Source: Planococcus sp. PAMC 21323
GTDB taxonomy: Bacteria > Bacillota > Bacilli > Bacillales_A > Planococcaceae
Assembly: GCF_000785555.1 (NCBI RefSeq)
Contig: NZ_CP009129.1
Span: 2,604,001 to 2,668,000 of the forward strand
DNA: 64,000 nt
Direction of reading: 5' to 3'
The notes under the pieces were generated by a model that was not told the origin of the DNA, ran no database searches, and saw only the letters and a list, made by a program, of their open reading frames with translations. Made by a program: the position numbers and the translations under genes. This document shows positions 24,177 to 33,331 of this stretch, piece by piece. Position 1 is the first letter of the stretch, and each line of letters begins with the position of its first letter.

Positions 24177-24207
24177 AAAGAATGTCCGTGCAGCGGACAT
24201 TCTTTTT
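24175..24207 (+). terminator. Terminator of the CNNM gene
   Basis: AAAAAGAATGTCCG and CGGACATTCTTTTT form a 14-bp stem with a 5-base loop that begins in the stop codon. Confidence 0.9.
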
Positions 24208-24300
24208 ATATTTCTATCTATTTGTCTTTGTTTCAGGATTAACCTGCTGCTGAATAGGGCATATACTTATATACAAAGTAATTATCATGGAGGTAATCAG

Positions 24301-25197
24301 ATGATTAAAGCAATGGGATTTGTCAAAGAACTTGGCAATGAATTTAAAAAAGATAACGCAACGACCCTTGCTGCAGCACAAGCTTATTATTATTTATTAG
24401 CTATTGTGCCATTATTAATTTTGCTGCTAGCAATTTTGCCTTATCTTCAAATCGATCCAGACCGTGCTATTGAATTTATCGGCACCGTTTTACCAGGAGA
24501 AGTGGCTAATACATTTCAAGACACTATTGTTAGTGTCGTCACAACGCCATCAGGCGGCTTGTTGACATTTGGTATTCTCGGTACGCTGTGGTCTGCATCT
24601 AATGCATTAACAGCATTTATCAATGCTACCAACCAAGCTTATGGAATTGAAGAAACACGTTCTTTCATCAAACTTAAAGCAACAGCAATTGGTTTAACAC
24701 TCGGCATGCTTGTTGCAGTCATTATTGCACTTGTACTACCAATCTTCGGGGGCACAATTATCGAAATCATCAAGTCGACATTAAGTCTCCCTGAGCAAAC
24801 TGAGATTATTTTCCAAGTTCTCCGTTGGGCTATTTCTGTCGCAGTTATGAGTTTGGTTTTAGCTTTGATGTATAAATTTGCACCTAACAAAAACTTCCCA
24901 TTTAAAGAAGTAATCGTTGGAGCAGTAATCGCAACCGTTTTATGGCAAGTTGTTTCATTTGGTTTCTCGATTTACGTCTCTAACTTCGGTAGTTATTCTG
25001 CTACTTATGGAAGTTTAGGGGGACTCATTGTATTAATGTTGTGGTTCTTCTTAACTGGCTTGATTTTGGTCATTGGCGCAGAAATAAATGCAATTTTGGA
25101 CAGACGCAGAACGGCGAAAAAAACCGCGTCGCCTGATATGCTTGCAAATAGTGATGTTATACAGAAAGATGCAAAATCATCTATGAATAAGTATTAA
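24301..25197 (+). CDS. YihY/BrkB family membrane protein (YfkH-like)
   Basis: A 298-residue membrane protein with about six hydrophobic segments and the family blocks AAAQAYYYLLAIVPLLILLLA (around residues 25-44) and ASNALTAFINATNQAYG. The family includes BrkB and B. subtilis YfkH; it was once annotated as RNase BN, an assignment that was later withdrawn. The function is unknown, with export or lipid-related roles proposed. GGAGGT precedes the ATG at 24301. It ends with a strong terminator facing the dipeptidase gene. Confidence 0.86.
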   Translation: MIKAMGFVKELGNEFKKDNATTLAAAQAYYYLLAIVPLLILLLAILPYLQIDPDRAIEFIGTVLPGEVANTFQDTIVSVVTTPSGGLLTFGILGTLWSASNALTAFINATNQAYGIEETRSFIKLKATAIGLTLGMLVAVIIALVLPIFGGTIIEIIKSTLSLPEQTEIIFQVLRWAISVAVMSLVLALMYKFAPNKNFPFKEVIVGAVIATVLWQVVSFGFSIYVSNFGSYSATYGSLGGLIVLMLWFFLTGLILVIGAEINAILDRRRTAKKTASPDMLANSDVIQKDAKSSMNKY

Positions 25198-25199
25198 GC

Positions 25200-25234
25200 A
25201 AAAGCCCGTTCATCAAATTGATGAACGGGCTTTT
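25200..25234. terminator. Bidirectional terminator
   Basis: AAAAGCCCGTTCATC and GATGAACGGGCTTTT make a 15-bp stem with a 5-base loop between the convergent BrkB-like and dipeptidase genes. Confidence 0.88.
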
Positions 25235-25255
25235 GAATTTGCAACTAATTTGCGT

Positions 25256-26209
25256 TTATATTCCAGGTCGGTGTTCCAAAAAATTGCGGTAAGCAAAGCC
25301 TTCTACTTCAGCTTCTGAATAATGCTTTTGTAATTCATTGATCAGATTTGGAAATTCTGCTGCATGATTGAGGTCTGTAATATATGCAGAAATCCCATCA
25401 AAATCTGATCCGATGCCAATGTTTTTGATGCCTCCAAGTGAACAAAAATGATCCACATGACGGATTAAATCTGATATGGTTGCTTGTTCACTGTCTTTAT
25501 TAATAAATTGTGGACAAAACACGACATCAATCATGCCATTTTTGTCGAACATCGCTTTTATTTGCTCATCATTGAGGTTTCGTGGATGGTCGCAAAGCGC
25601 ACGTGCGTTGGAATGACTAGCAATTGGGTATTTTGCTAACTCCATGACATCCCAAAATCCATTTAACGACAAATGAGAAACGTCTGTGAAGACATGGTGT
25701 TCATTATTAAGTCTAACTACTTTTTTTCCGAGAACGGTTAATCCCGCACCTCTTGGATCTCCAACACCATCTGCGCAAAGGTTCGCGTTATTCCATGTCA
25801 AACCAATAGATAGCACCCCTAAGCGATAAAGCTGACGCAACTTCACTAAGTCGTTGCCAAACGCATCTGCACCTTCTAGCGTCAACACGGCGCCAACCTC
25901 ATCAGCCTTTAATGAATCAATGTCTTTCCAACTTTTAATATGCTTCATCAATGGATTCTTCCCAAGTATTTCACTATAGAACAAGTCTATTTGCTCAAGA
26001 GCATGTTGCCATTTTTCATCAGAAGGAAAATCTGGATGAATAAAAACAGCAAAAAATTGTACTTTTACGCCCCCAGCTTGCAATCGTTCAAAATTAGTAT
26101 CCAGTTCTTTTGCGTGTTGAAAATCTAATAATTCTCCATTGAATAATGCATTGCGCTTTGCCATCTGTAGTTTCAACAATGCATCGCAATGTGTATCGAA
26201 AATCTTCAT
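25256..26209 (-). CDS. Membrane dipeptidase family (M19) protein
   Basis: A 317-residue renal-dipeptidase family zinc enzyme. The first metal ligands are in FDTHCDALL (His7, Asp9), the bridging Glu is in LTLEGADAF, further His ligands are in VFTDVSHLS and ASHSNARAL, and GSDFDGI is near the C-terminus. There is no signal peptide, so it is cytoplasmic. It should hydrolyse dipeptides, possibly including D-amino acids. It follows directly after the amidotransferase gene (adjacent start and stop), so they form an operon, likely for peptide or gamma-glutamyl turnover. Confidence 0.88.
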   Translation of the reverse strand: MKIFDTHCDALLKLQMAKRNALFNGELLDFQHAKELDTNFERLQAGGVKVQFFAVFIHPDFPSDEKWQHALEQIDLFYSEILGKNPLMKHIKSWKDIDSLKADEVGAVLTLEGADAFGNDLVKLRQLYRLGVLSIGLTWNNANLCADGVGDPRGAGLTVLGKKVVRLNNEHHVFTDVSHLSLNGFWDVMELAKYPIASHSNARALCDHPRNLNDEQIKAMFDKNGMIDVVFCPQFINKDSEQATISDLIRHVDHFCSLGGIKNIGIGSDFDGISAYITDLNHAAEFPNLINELQKHYSEAEVEGFAYRNFLEHRPGI

Positions 26210-26932
26210 CTATTCATCTCCCTCTTCTTTACATGCCTCTACGAAACCTGAAAAAATTTGAAGCGATGCTGAATCTCCTGCTCTTGCCATATTTTCAGGA
26301 TGCCATTGCACTCCCAATATAAAATGGTGTTGAGTACTCTCAATGGCTTCAACCATTCCATCGCTTGCTTTACCACTCACCACAAAAGGAGCCGGAACTA
26401 GCCGATTGGCTTGATGGTGACGGCTATTCACTTTAATACGCATTTTCCCAGTTAATCGGTTTAGCAGCGACCCTTCTGTTATATCTATAAAATGAGAGCC
26501 GTGGAATTTTGGTGCTTTTTGTTGATGTTGCAATAAGTCGTCTTTTACTTGCATCGTAATATCTTGGTACATATCGCCACCTACAGCGATATTCAAAATC
26601 TGTGCTCCTCGACAAACTCCTAAAATAGGTTTGTTCATAGCCATTACTTTTTTAGCTAAAGCTAATTCAAATGCATCACGTGATGGAATAATGACTCCGA
26701 GATTTGGATGTGGCTCTTCGTCAAATAAAGTTGGATCGATATCATAGCCCCCTGCTAAAAATAACCCATCAATATGTTCAGCAATTTCATCTAAATCTGC
26801 TTCTTCAACTAGATGTGGAAGCATGACCGGCAAACCTCCAGCAGCGAATATAGCTTCTGTATCCGCAAGTTCAATCCCGTAGTAGTCGCGCCCTAATTCA
26901 AGCGACGCCGTAACACCAATAATCGGTTTCAT
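26210..26932 (-). CDS. Gamma-glutamyl-gamma-aminobutyrate hydrolase family (class I amidotransferase, C26)
   Basis: A 240-residue class I glutamine amidotransferase-like hydrolase with the triad Cys107 (GVCRGAQ), His211 and Glu213 (QWHPE). The start KPIIGVTAS and the motif LAGGYDIDP are typical of PuuD-type enzymes, which cleave gamma-glutamyl bonds in polyamine degradation. No other putrescine genes are adjacent, so the natural substrate is open. The next gene (dipeptidase) begins at the next base. A palindrome lies about 65 bases upstream of the start (26999-27018). Confidence 0.87.
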   Translation of the reverse strand: MKPIIGVTASLELGRDYYGIELADTEAIFAAGGLPVMLPHLVEEADLDEIAEHIDGLFLAGGYDIDPTLFDEEPHPNLGVIIPSRDAFELALAKKVMAMNKPILGVCRGAQILNIAVGGDMYQDITMQVKDDLLQHQQKAPKFHGSHFIDITEGSLLNRLTGKMRIKVNSRHHQANRLVPAPFVVSGKASDGMVEAIESTQHHFILGVQWHPENMARAGDSASLQIFSGFVEACKEEGDE

Positions 26933-26998
26933 CTATGTATACCTCCAATAATAAAAAACTGAATATAATAAACATACAGACTTTTGAGGTAGAATACT

Positions 26999-27018
26999 AG
27001 CAAATACAAGTATTTGCT
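26999..27018. promoter_or_regulatory. Palindrome upstream of the amidotransferase-dipeptidase operon
   Basis: AGCAAATA-CAAG-TATTTGCT: an 8-bp perfect inverted repeat with 4-base centre. It lies between the PBP4 terminator and the amidotransferase start and has no T-tract, so it may be an operator for an unknown regulator. Confidence 0.3.
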
Positions 27019-27037
27019 CAAATATGAACTTCTAAAA

Positions 27038-27067
27038 AAAACGGAAAGCATAGGAGCTCTCCGTTTT
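27038..27067 (-). terminator. Terminator of dacB
   Basis: AAACGGA-x-AGC and GCT-x-TCCGTTT form a stem with one mismatch directly after the minus-strand dacB stop; T residues follow on that strand. Confidence 0.75.
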
Positions 27068-27072
27068 CTTTG

Positions 27073-28563
27073 CTATTCTTCACTATATTCTGCGATTGCT
27101 AGTGCAATGGCATCCTCGATTGCTGTAACAGAGGCTAAATCATTATTGATTATAATGGAAAAAATTAATGATTCTTCGTCTTTAGTTGTTGCGTACCCTG
27201 ACAAAGCAGATACGGCAGTCAAACTACCTGTTTTTGCTTTAACATTTTGTTGCGCCGCTGTTTCTTTCATGCGATTACGTAGAGTACCTCCAACTAACCG
27301 TTCCGCATTTCCAGCAACAGGGAGCGCATTGACATAGCTATTAAACCATTCTTTTGAGCGAATTCCGAACAATAATTGCGAGATTTCGTTTGTTGGAATT
27401 AGGTTAACGTGAGACATACCTGAGCCGTCGCGAAGTAAAATGGTGTCGGTATTAACGCCAAATGTTCCGGCTACATTTTCCATCACGTCCAGTCCTGCTT
27501 CCCAACTTCCTTCACCTTCTACAATACGACCCATTTCTTTAACTAGCACTTCGCCATGCCCGTTATTACTGAGCTTCATAAAGGGAATTGATAATTCTGA
27601 GAGCGTCATTGATTGCTGCTCTAACAATAACGTACTGTTTGCAGGAGTTTCTCCCATTTTCATCGAATACTTCCCAGCCCACTCAATCCCTTCTGCTAAT
27701 AAAGCATTTTCGAACAAGTCGAGTGCATAACCTGAAGGTTCATCAACAGCAATCCATTCTCTTTTCCGCGTGCCATCTATCGGCATATTGCCTTCTATAA
27801 CAATCTGATTAGTTCCATGCTCACGGCTAATCGAAACCGTCTTTTCCTGATCGGCTGTAACTGTTTTTGCTTTATTAACAATCGATACATAATCGGTCTC
27901 AGGTGTTAATGATACTTTCGGTTCTTCACCAACCGTACCTCCTGGATTAACTTCGATGATTAGAGACCCTGCATCATAATCGCTATTTGGTGATGCAGTT
28001 AATGCAGATACTTGAGCTCCATAATAATACACTTCGTCTTGCCACGTAATATCTTCGGACAAACGTACCTTATCATACCAAGTATCATCCCCAATCAAAT
28101 CTCCTTTAATCTTTTGGATTCCTTGTTTTTTGAGTTCGTGTGCAAGTTTTTCGAAATCCTCTTGTAGTAAGGTTGGATCTCCTTTTCCTTTCAAATAAAG
28201 ATTACCTTGAAGCATTTTACCTTTTATAACACCGTCCGTATGTATTTCTGTCGTAAAGCGATAGTCTTCTCCTAGCATTTCAAAAGCAGCGGCAGCAGTA
28301 AACAACTTCATGTTCGAAGCAGGAATTAATCGAGTGTCTCCGAAATGATCGTAAATTTGTTCACCTGTATCTGCTTTTCTAATACTAACTCCTGCTAGCG
28401 CACCATCTAGTCGTTCATCATGCAAAATTTCATTGATTTCACTTACTAACGCAGCATATTCCTCGTCTGCATCTACTTTATTTTCGTGGCCTGTGAGATA
28501 AATTATTAGTACTGTCGCTACAAGTAAAGCCATAAAGCCTTTCACCATGTTTTTCTCCGTCAT
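27073..28563 (-). CDS. dacB: D-alanyl-D-alanine carboxypeptidase/endopeptidase (PBP4, S13)
   Basis: A 496-residue class C-type low-molecular-weight penicillin-binding protein. After a short N-terminal signal/anchor (about residues 8-24) the active-site SxxK is SNMK (Ser83, Lys86), the SxN motif is SNN in the segment MKLSNNGHGE, and the KTG box is KTGS at about 444. It trims or cleaves peptidoglycan cross-links outside the membrane. Length agrees with B. subtilis PBP4a (DacC). AGGAGATGTGATT precedes ATG 28563; the longer frame from 28605 lacks a site. No partner gene is in the operon. Confidence 0.9.
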   Translation of the reverse strand: MTEKNMVKGFMALLVATVLIIYLTGHENKVDADEEYAALVSEINEILHDERLDGALAGVSIRKADTGEQIYDHFGDTRLIPASNMKLFTAAAAFEMLGEDYRFTTEIHTDGVIKGKMLQGNLYLKGKGDPTLLQEDFEKLAHELKKQGIQKIKGDLIGDDTWYDKVRLSEDITWQDEVYYYGAQVSALTASPNSDYDAGSLIIEVNPGGTVGEEPKVSLTPETDYVSIVNKAKTVTADQEKTVSISREHGTNQIVIEGNMPIDGTRKREWIAVDEPSGYALDLFENALLAEGIEWAGKYSMKMGETPANSTLLLEQQSMTLSELSIPFMKLSNNGHGEVLVKEMGRIVEGEGSWEAGLDVMENVAGTFGVNTDTILLRDGSGMSHVNLIPTNEISQLLFGIRSKEWFNSYVNALPVAGNAERLVGGTLRNRMKETAAQQNVKAKTGSLTAVSALSGYATTKDEESLIFSIIINNDLASVTAIEDAIALAIAEYSEE

Positions 28564-28756
28564 AATCACATCTCCTGTCCCATAATATGTTAAATAATGT
28601 ATCACAGTATCCGCAAGAATTATCAGTTAATTCTATAAATAGATCTTTACACATAGTCATCCATTCCCATATCAGGTATATTATCTATTTAGAGCTAGCT
28701 TGATTTATCCTTTGATTCTACTAATAAGACAATCCACCTATTCTTTTCCATAGAAA

Positions 28757-28787
28757 AAGCAGTAGAAACATAAAAATTCTACTGCTT
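28757..28787. repeat. Hairpin, first of a duplicated pair
   Basis: AAGCAGTAGAA and TTCTACTGCTT form an 11-bp stem. The same stem with one longer arm recurs 305 bases further on (29062-29093). Confidence 0.6.
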
Positions 28788-28832
28788 AGACTGTTTTCAA
28801 AACCTGTTTGATCAGTCTAAAGCTATAAAACC

Positions 28833-28914
28833 GCGCTGGTCGCTTTGGGGATGACTCCCGTAAGAAGCCAGCAAAACCACCTGTCTTCTTACTTCGTCTA
28901 CCCCGTGGACGCGC
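28833..28914. other. Nested-stem structured element
   Basis: Four nested pairings in order: GCGC (28833-28836) with GCGC (28911-28914), GGGG (28847-28850) with CCCC (28901-28904), GAC (28853-28855) with GTC (28896-28898), and GTAAGAAG (28860-28867) with CTTCTTAC (28885-28892). The terminal loop is 17 bases. It is GC-rich in an AT-rich surrounding. Confidence 0.4.
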
Positions 28915-29061
28915 TATCGCTAGTGTCTATGATAAATAGGCGTGCTTAAAATGATCAAAACTTTTATTTTTAGAATTAAAAGGGGACTCGTTGCCCGCGC
29001 CTCTGAGTCGTACAATAATCTTCGAAAATTACGCTAATTCAGGAATTTTTCAACAACTTAA

Positions 29062-29093
29062 AAAGCAGTAGAAACGAAAGTTTCTACTGCTTT
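29062..29093 (-). terminator. Terminator of the 89-residue protein gene; second of the hairpin pair
   Basis: AAAGCAGTAGAAAC and GTTTCTACTGCTTT form a 14-bp stem with a GAAA loop downstream of the minus-strand gene ending at 29127. Confidence 0.75.
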
Positions 29094-29126
29094 GCTTAAT
29101 TACTTTTTCAATTGTACTTTATGTCT

Positions 29127-29396
29127 CTATCCCATTTGCTGCTTTGTTGTATAAATTAATTCTTCTCCAACAAAGATACGACACTCTACTCCACAAAAGC
29201 AGGAACCAATCGACACTTTAATTTCTTCGTATTCATTATCTTTGTTTTTTACTTTTCCAAACAACCGGGAAGTCAAATTCAAACCTACTTGTTCGTCTTG
29301 TAAAACGCCGTCCACATATAACTTTTTATTGGTCCATGTATTAACAATACGAATTGTGTGATCACCATACTTTATCACCCAGACATCCTTCATCAT
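29127..29396 (-). CDS. Hypothetical protein, 89 residues
   Basis: A small soluble protein that I cannot assign. Its pattern (WVIKYGDHTIRIVNTW, LYVDGVLQDEQVGL) has alternating hydrophobic residues typical of a beta-sandwich, and a Cys-x-Cys in SCFCGVEC. There is some similarity in style to the FAIM-type beta fold, but I would not name it on this. The gene has an extended -10 (TG-T-TATACT, near 29426-29434) and a GC-rich leader with GGGGG ahead of the ATG, and ends at its own terminator. Two adjacent ATG codons make the start uncertain by one residue. Confidence 0.65.
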   Translation of the reverse strand: MMKDVWVIKYGDHTIRIVNTWTNKKLYVDGVLQDEQVGLNLTSRLFGKVKNKDNEYEEIKVSIGSCFCGVECRIFVGEELIYTTKQQMG

Positions 29397-29503
29397 ACAG
29401 GCCCCCTACTCCAAGTTTTGACCATAGTATAACAGATAACTGTTAACCAAGTGCTCATTCGAAATATAAAGAATATCTTTTCAATTTTATCTTCCTTCTA
29501 AAA

Positions 29504-29546
29504 AAACCATAGATTCACTCAAGCAATTCGAGTGAATCTACGGTTT
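29504..29546 (-). terminator. Terminator of the ribose operon
   Basis: AAACC-x-TAGATTCACTC and GAGTGAATCTA-x-GGTTT form a 16-bp stem with one mismatch, after the rbsB stop on the minus strand. Confidence 0.88.
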
Positions 29547-29562
29547 AGGTTGTTTAAAGCTA

Positions 29563-30486
29563 TTATTTAATCAATTCCAACTCAACTGGAATTGATGCTT
29601 CAACTTCTTCGCCAGCTAATGATTGAACAGCTGCTTCTACAGCCATTTCACCGATCATTCCAGGCTTTTGTGCAACTGTACCGTCAAGACGGCCATCTTC
29701 TACAGCTTTCACTGCATCGTCTGTTGCATCAAATCCTACTACAGCAATATCTTTTCCTGAAGCTTCAATCGCTTCAAGAGCTCCTAAAGCCATTTCATCG
29801 TTGTGAGCAAATACTCCCGTAATGTCAGGGTTTGCTTGAAGAAGGTTTTCCATAACCGATAATCCTTCTGCACGGTTGAAGTTTGCTGTTTGTTTTGCAA
29901 CCACATCCAAAGTTCCATCAGCTACATTATTAAAGCCTTCACCACGTTCACGTGCAGCTGAAGATCCTGGAACGCCTTCAAGTTCTGCCACTTTAGCGCC
30001 TTCACCTACGATTGAAATCATATGCTCTGCCGCCATTTCGCCACCTGCAACATTATCTGATGCGATGTGAGAAACGACTTCGCCACCTGCCGCACTACGG
30101 TCAACCGTAATAACAGGAATGTTTGCTGCGTTTGCAGATTCTACTGCAGCCGCAACTGCTTCAGAATCTACTGGGTTGATCATAATTAAATCTACGCCTT
30201 GCTGGATTAAGTCTTCTACATCACTTGCTTGTTTTGAAGCGTTGTCTTGTGCATCTACTACTGTCAAAGTAGCTCCTAATTCTTGTGCTTTAGTTTCAGC
30301 ACCTTCATTCAATGTAACGAAGAATGGGTTGTTTAAAGTTGAGATAGAAAAACCGATTGTGTAATCCCCGCTAGCTTTTTCGTCTTCACCTTTTTCTTCT
30401 TCAGAACTTGATCCTGGAGCATCCATTGAACAAGCTGCCAAAATCATCATAACCATTAACATGAACACCAATTGCATTTTTTTCAT
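29563..30486 (-). CDS. rbsB: Ribose ABC transporter substrate-binding lipoprotein
   Basis: A 307-residue periplasmic-binding-protein type 1 lipoprotein. The signal peptide ends in a lipobox LAAC with Cys19, then an E/G/S-rich tether, then TIGFSISTLNNPFF (about 43-56), GVDLIMINPVDSEA and VVGFDATDDAVKAV near the C-terminus. It captures ribose outside the membrane for RbsAC. It is the last gene of the rbsRKDACB operon and starts 14 bases after rbsC. The strong terminator downstream closes the operon. Confidence 0.93.
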   Translation of the reverse strand: MKKMQLVFMLMVMMILAACSMDAPGSSSEEEKGEDEKASGDYTIGFSISTLNNPFFVTLNEGAETKAQELGATLTVVDAQDNASKQASDVEDLIQQGVDLIMINPVDSEAVAAAVESANAANIPVITVDRSAAGGEVVSHIASDNVAGGEMAAEHMISIVGEGAKVAELEGVPGSSAARERGEGFNNVADGTLDVVAKQTANFNRAEGLSVMENLLQANPDITGVFAHNDEMALGALEAIEASGKDIAVVGFDATDDAVKAVEDGRLDGTVAQKPGMIGEMAVEAAVQSLAGEEVEASIPVELELIK

Positions 30487-30499
30487 TTCCCTACACCCC

Positions 30500-31444
30500 T
30501 TATGCTGTTTTTTTACGGTCCAGAAGAACCGCTAATAATATGACTGCACCCTTCACCACTTGTTGGAAGAAGGAGGTAACCCCAATTAAATTTAATCCAT
30601 TATTCAGTACCCCGATAATTAAAGCACCAATTAATGTACCAACAATCCAACCGCGTCCGCCGGTTAGGCTTGTACCACCAAGTACGACAGCAGCGATTGC
30701 ATCAAGTTCAAACATCTCGCCTGCAGTTGGTTGTGCTGAATTTAAACGCGATGTCAAAATCAATGAAGCCACTGCTGCTAACAACCCAAGCAACGAGTAA
30801 ACATAAATTTTAATACGGTCCGCGTTAATTCCTGATAAAATCGACGCTTCTTCATTGCCCCCTACTGCATAAACACGACGGCCAAAAGTTGTCTTTTTCA
30901 AAATGAAATACAAAATCGCAAAACTAATAATCATTGTGACAACTGGAATCGGAACTCCAAGGAAATAACCTTTACCGAGCATTTGGAAAGTTAAGCTATC
31001 ACCCAATCCCGAAATTGGTCGACCATCTGTATAAACAAGCGTTAGTCCACGATAAATGGTCATTGTTGCTAATGTTGCAATAAACGGCGCCACTTTTCCT
31101 TTCGCGATAATGATTCCGTTAATCGCTCCGAGAACAGCTCCGAGTAATAATCCAAGTAGCATAGCAAAAATTGGATCTACACCACTAGCCATTAACCCTG
31201 CCGTCACAGCACCTGTTAACGCTAAAGTTGAACCTACTGATAAATCGATGCCGCCTGTCAAAATAACAAAAGTCATTCCGAAAGCAATCAATGCGTTAAT
31301 GGACACTTGCCGAAGTACGTTCATTAAGTTAGAAACAGATAAAAAATCTGGATTTAAAATCGTAATAATCGACATTATAAGAAATAAGCCGATAAATGGT
31401 GCTATTTTTTGAAGTACGGATTGATTACTAGTCTTTATCTGCAA
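30500..31444 (-). CDS. rbsC: Ribose ABC transporter permease
   Basis: A 314-residue membrane permease with eight to ten hydrophobic segments and the family blocks [13 protein letters not shown] (about 65-77) and [27 protein letters not shown] at 31444 is selected as start because AGGAGGTG ends 6 bases before it; this overlaps the end of rbsA by 17 bases and suggests translational coupling. A frame that opens at 31465 would overlap the ribosome binding site. It forms the channel with RbsA. Confidence 0.9.
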   Translation of the reverse strand: MQIKTSNQSVLQKIAPFIGLFLIMSIITILNPDFLSVSNLMNVLRQVSINALIAFGMTFVILTGGIDLSVGSTLALTGAVTAGLMASGVDPIFAMLLGLLLGAVLGAINGIIIAKGKVAPFIATLATMTIYRGLTLVYTDGRPISGLGDSLTFQMLGKGYFLGVPIPVVTMIISFAILYFILKKTTFGRRVYAVGGNEEASILSGINADRIKIYVYSLLGLLAAVASLILTSRLNSAQPTAGEMFELDAIAAVVLGGTSLTGGRGWIVGTLIGALIIGVLNNGLNLIGVTSFFQQVVKGAVILLAVLLDRKKTA

Positions 31445-32936
31445 GTTTTCCACCTCCTGTAGCAAAATGCATAATTCGTTCTTGTGTCATCTCATGTTTT
31501 GGTATATCTGCAGTTATTTTCCCTTCGTGCATAACTAATACGCGATCCGCCATACCCAGAACTTCTGGCAATTCCGAAGAAATCATTAAGATGGCGACTC
31601 CTCTTTCGGCTAATTCATTAATAATCGAATAAATTTCTTTTTTTGCTCCCACATCGACGCCACGTGTTGGCTCATCCAAAATAAGCAATTCCGGTTTAAT
31701 ACCGAGCCATTTTGCAATAACTACTTTCTGCTGATTCCCACCACTTAACGATTTTGCAGCTTGATCAGGTCCCGATGTTCGAATTCCAAGACGTTGAACC
31801 ATCGACTCATAAAGCTTTCGCTCTTTATCTTTAGAAATTAGACCATTTTTTGAAATGGCTGCATAATTCGTCATGCTGACGTTTTCTTCTACTGAAAAGT
31901 CGACAACGAGTCCTTCTGACTTGCGATCTTCTGTTACATAACCGATGCCCATTTCTTTCGCTTTTTTCGGTGTATCGATTTTGACTTTCTTGCCATCAAA
32001 TTCAATGGTGCCTCCATCGAGCTTTTTGTAACCAAAAAGTGATTGTGCGACTTCTGTGCGTCCTGCTCCCATTAAACCGGCAATCGACAACACTTCTCCT
32101 TTTCGAAGCTCGAATGAAACGTTCTCAAAACAACCTTTTCGATTCAAATCTTTAACAGAAAGTTTAATATCGCCTATTGCAGAATTGCGTTCAGGATAGC
32201 GCTCACCAAGTTCACGACCAACCATCATTTGAACCACTTCATCAAAAGAAGTTTCACTAATCTTCCGTTCCCCTACAAACTCACCATCACGTAAAATCGT
32301 AATTCGGTCACATAACGAGAAAATCTCTTCCATCCTGTGAGAGATATAAATAAACGAAACACCACGCTTTTGAAGTTCACGAATGGTTTTAAATAAGCTA
32401 TCAATTTCGCGATCTGTTAGTGCCGCAGTGGGTTCATCCATGATAATGACTTCTGCCTCCACAGATAATGCTTTCGCAATTTCGACAATCTGTTGTTTTC
32501 CGACTGACAAGGAACTAGCAGGATCTGTTGGATTGATATCTAGTCCAAGATCTAATAGAATTTGACGGGTCTTTTTTTCCATTTGTTTGTTTTTCAAAAT
32601 ACCTGTGCGACCAAATGTTTCTTCCCGACCAAGAAATAAATTGTCCGAAATGGAAAGATGCGGCAAGATATTCAATTCCTGATGGATGACGGCGATGCCT
32701 GCTTTTTCCGCTTGTTTTGGAGAAGTGAAATGAACTTTTTCTCCTTTTACTTCGATGGTTCCTGAATCCCGTGTATAAATTCCGGACATGACTTTCATCA
32801 ACGTTGACTTGCCTGCACCATTTTCACCCATTAGGGCATGAATTTCGCCTTTTTCCAAAGTGAAGTGGACATTATTCAAGACTTTATTGCCACTGAACGA
32901 TTTGGAGATATCCGTCATTTTTATCATTCTACTCAC
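31428..32936 (-). CDS. rbsA: Ribose ABC transporter ATP-binding protein
   Basis: A 502-residue protein with two fused ABC domains. Domain 1 has Walker [10 protein letters not shown], signature SLSVGKQQ and Walker [12 protein letters not shown]; domain 2 has a degenerate Walker A (GLMGAGRTE) with signature [10 protein letters not shown] and [14 protein letters not shown]. This asymmetry is normal for sugar ABC proteins of the CUT2 type. It drives ribose import through RbsC. The gene begins 8 bases after rbsD. Confidence 0.95.
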   Translation of the reverse strand: MSRMIKMTDISKSFSGNKVLNNVHFTLEKGEIHALMGENGAGKSTLMKVMSGIYTRDSGTIEVKGEKVHFTSPKQAEKAGIAVIHQELNILPHLSISDNLFLGREETFGRTGILKNKQMEKKTRQILLDLGLDINPTDPASSLSVGKQQIVEIAKALSVEAEVIIMDEPTAALTDREIDSLFKTIRELQKRGVSFIYISHRMEEIFSLCDRITILRDGEFVGERKISETSFDEVVQMMVGRELGERYPERNSAIGDIKLSVKDLNRKGCFENVSFELRKGEVLSIAGLMGAGRTEVAQSLFGYKKLDGGTIEFDGKKVKIDTPKKAKEMGIGYVTEDRKSEGLVVDFSVEENVSMTNYAAISKNGLISKDKERKLYESMVQRLGIRTSGPDQAAKSLSGGNQQKVVIAKWLGIKPELLILDEPTRGVDVGAKKEIYSIINELAERGVAILMISSELPEVLGMADRVLVMHEGKITADIPKHEMTQERIMHFATGGGKLADKD

Positions 32937-32944
32937 CTGCCTTT

Positions 32945-33331
32945 TTAAAAAATAACGCCAGAACGAAGAACAATGTTAGCGTATGGTGTTGCTTCGCCTG
33001 TGCGGATGATTAATTTCGCTTGTTTGCTCCAGTCTTTTAGTTCTTCATGGGTAATATACTCAGCTGTTATTTTGTTCATAACTTCTTGTTCTATATGGGG
33101 GTTATGATTTGTTATTTCCTGGGCAATAAACGCCGCCTCTGCTTCAAAGTCCGCTAACACTGCATCTAGTATTGTTAAAAAAGCAGGATCTCCTACTTGA
33201 TAAGATAAATCAACGCAAGAGACACCTTGTGGAATTGGCAAACCACAATCTGCAATGACAAGTAAATCCGTATGACCAAATTGTGCTAAGGCTGCTGCAA
33301 TGTCACGATTGATCATGCCATGTTTCTTCAT
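32945..33331 (-). CDS. rbsD: D-ribose pyranase
   Basis: A 128-residue RbsD that catalyses conversion between beta-pyranose and beta-furanose forms of ribose. The His of GHTD at about 20 is the probable catalytic residue, the [10 protein letters not shown] segment (about 29-38) is family-specific, and the C-terminus has [21 protein letters not shown]. The ATG overlaps the rbsK stop by 4 bases. In combination with rbsK it feeds ribofuranose into phosphorylation. Confidence 0.95.
   Translation of the reverse strand: MKKHGMINRDIAAALAQFGHTDLLVIADCGLPIPQGVSCVDLSYQVGDPAFLTILDAVLADFEAEAAFIAQEITNHNPHIEQEVMNKITAEYITHEELKDWSKQAKLIIRTGEATPYANIVLRSGVIF

Larger units (their letters stand above)
28564..29126. 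other. Gene-free interval between dacB and a small unknown gene
   Basis: The 563 bases contain two almost identical hairpins (28757-28787 and 29062-29093) flanking a GC-rich structured stretch around 28833-28914. I see no reading frame of note on either strand. The remainder is AT-rich and unstructured to the eye. Confidence 0.5.
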
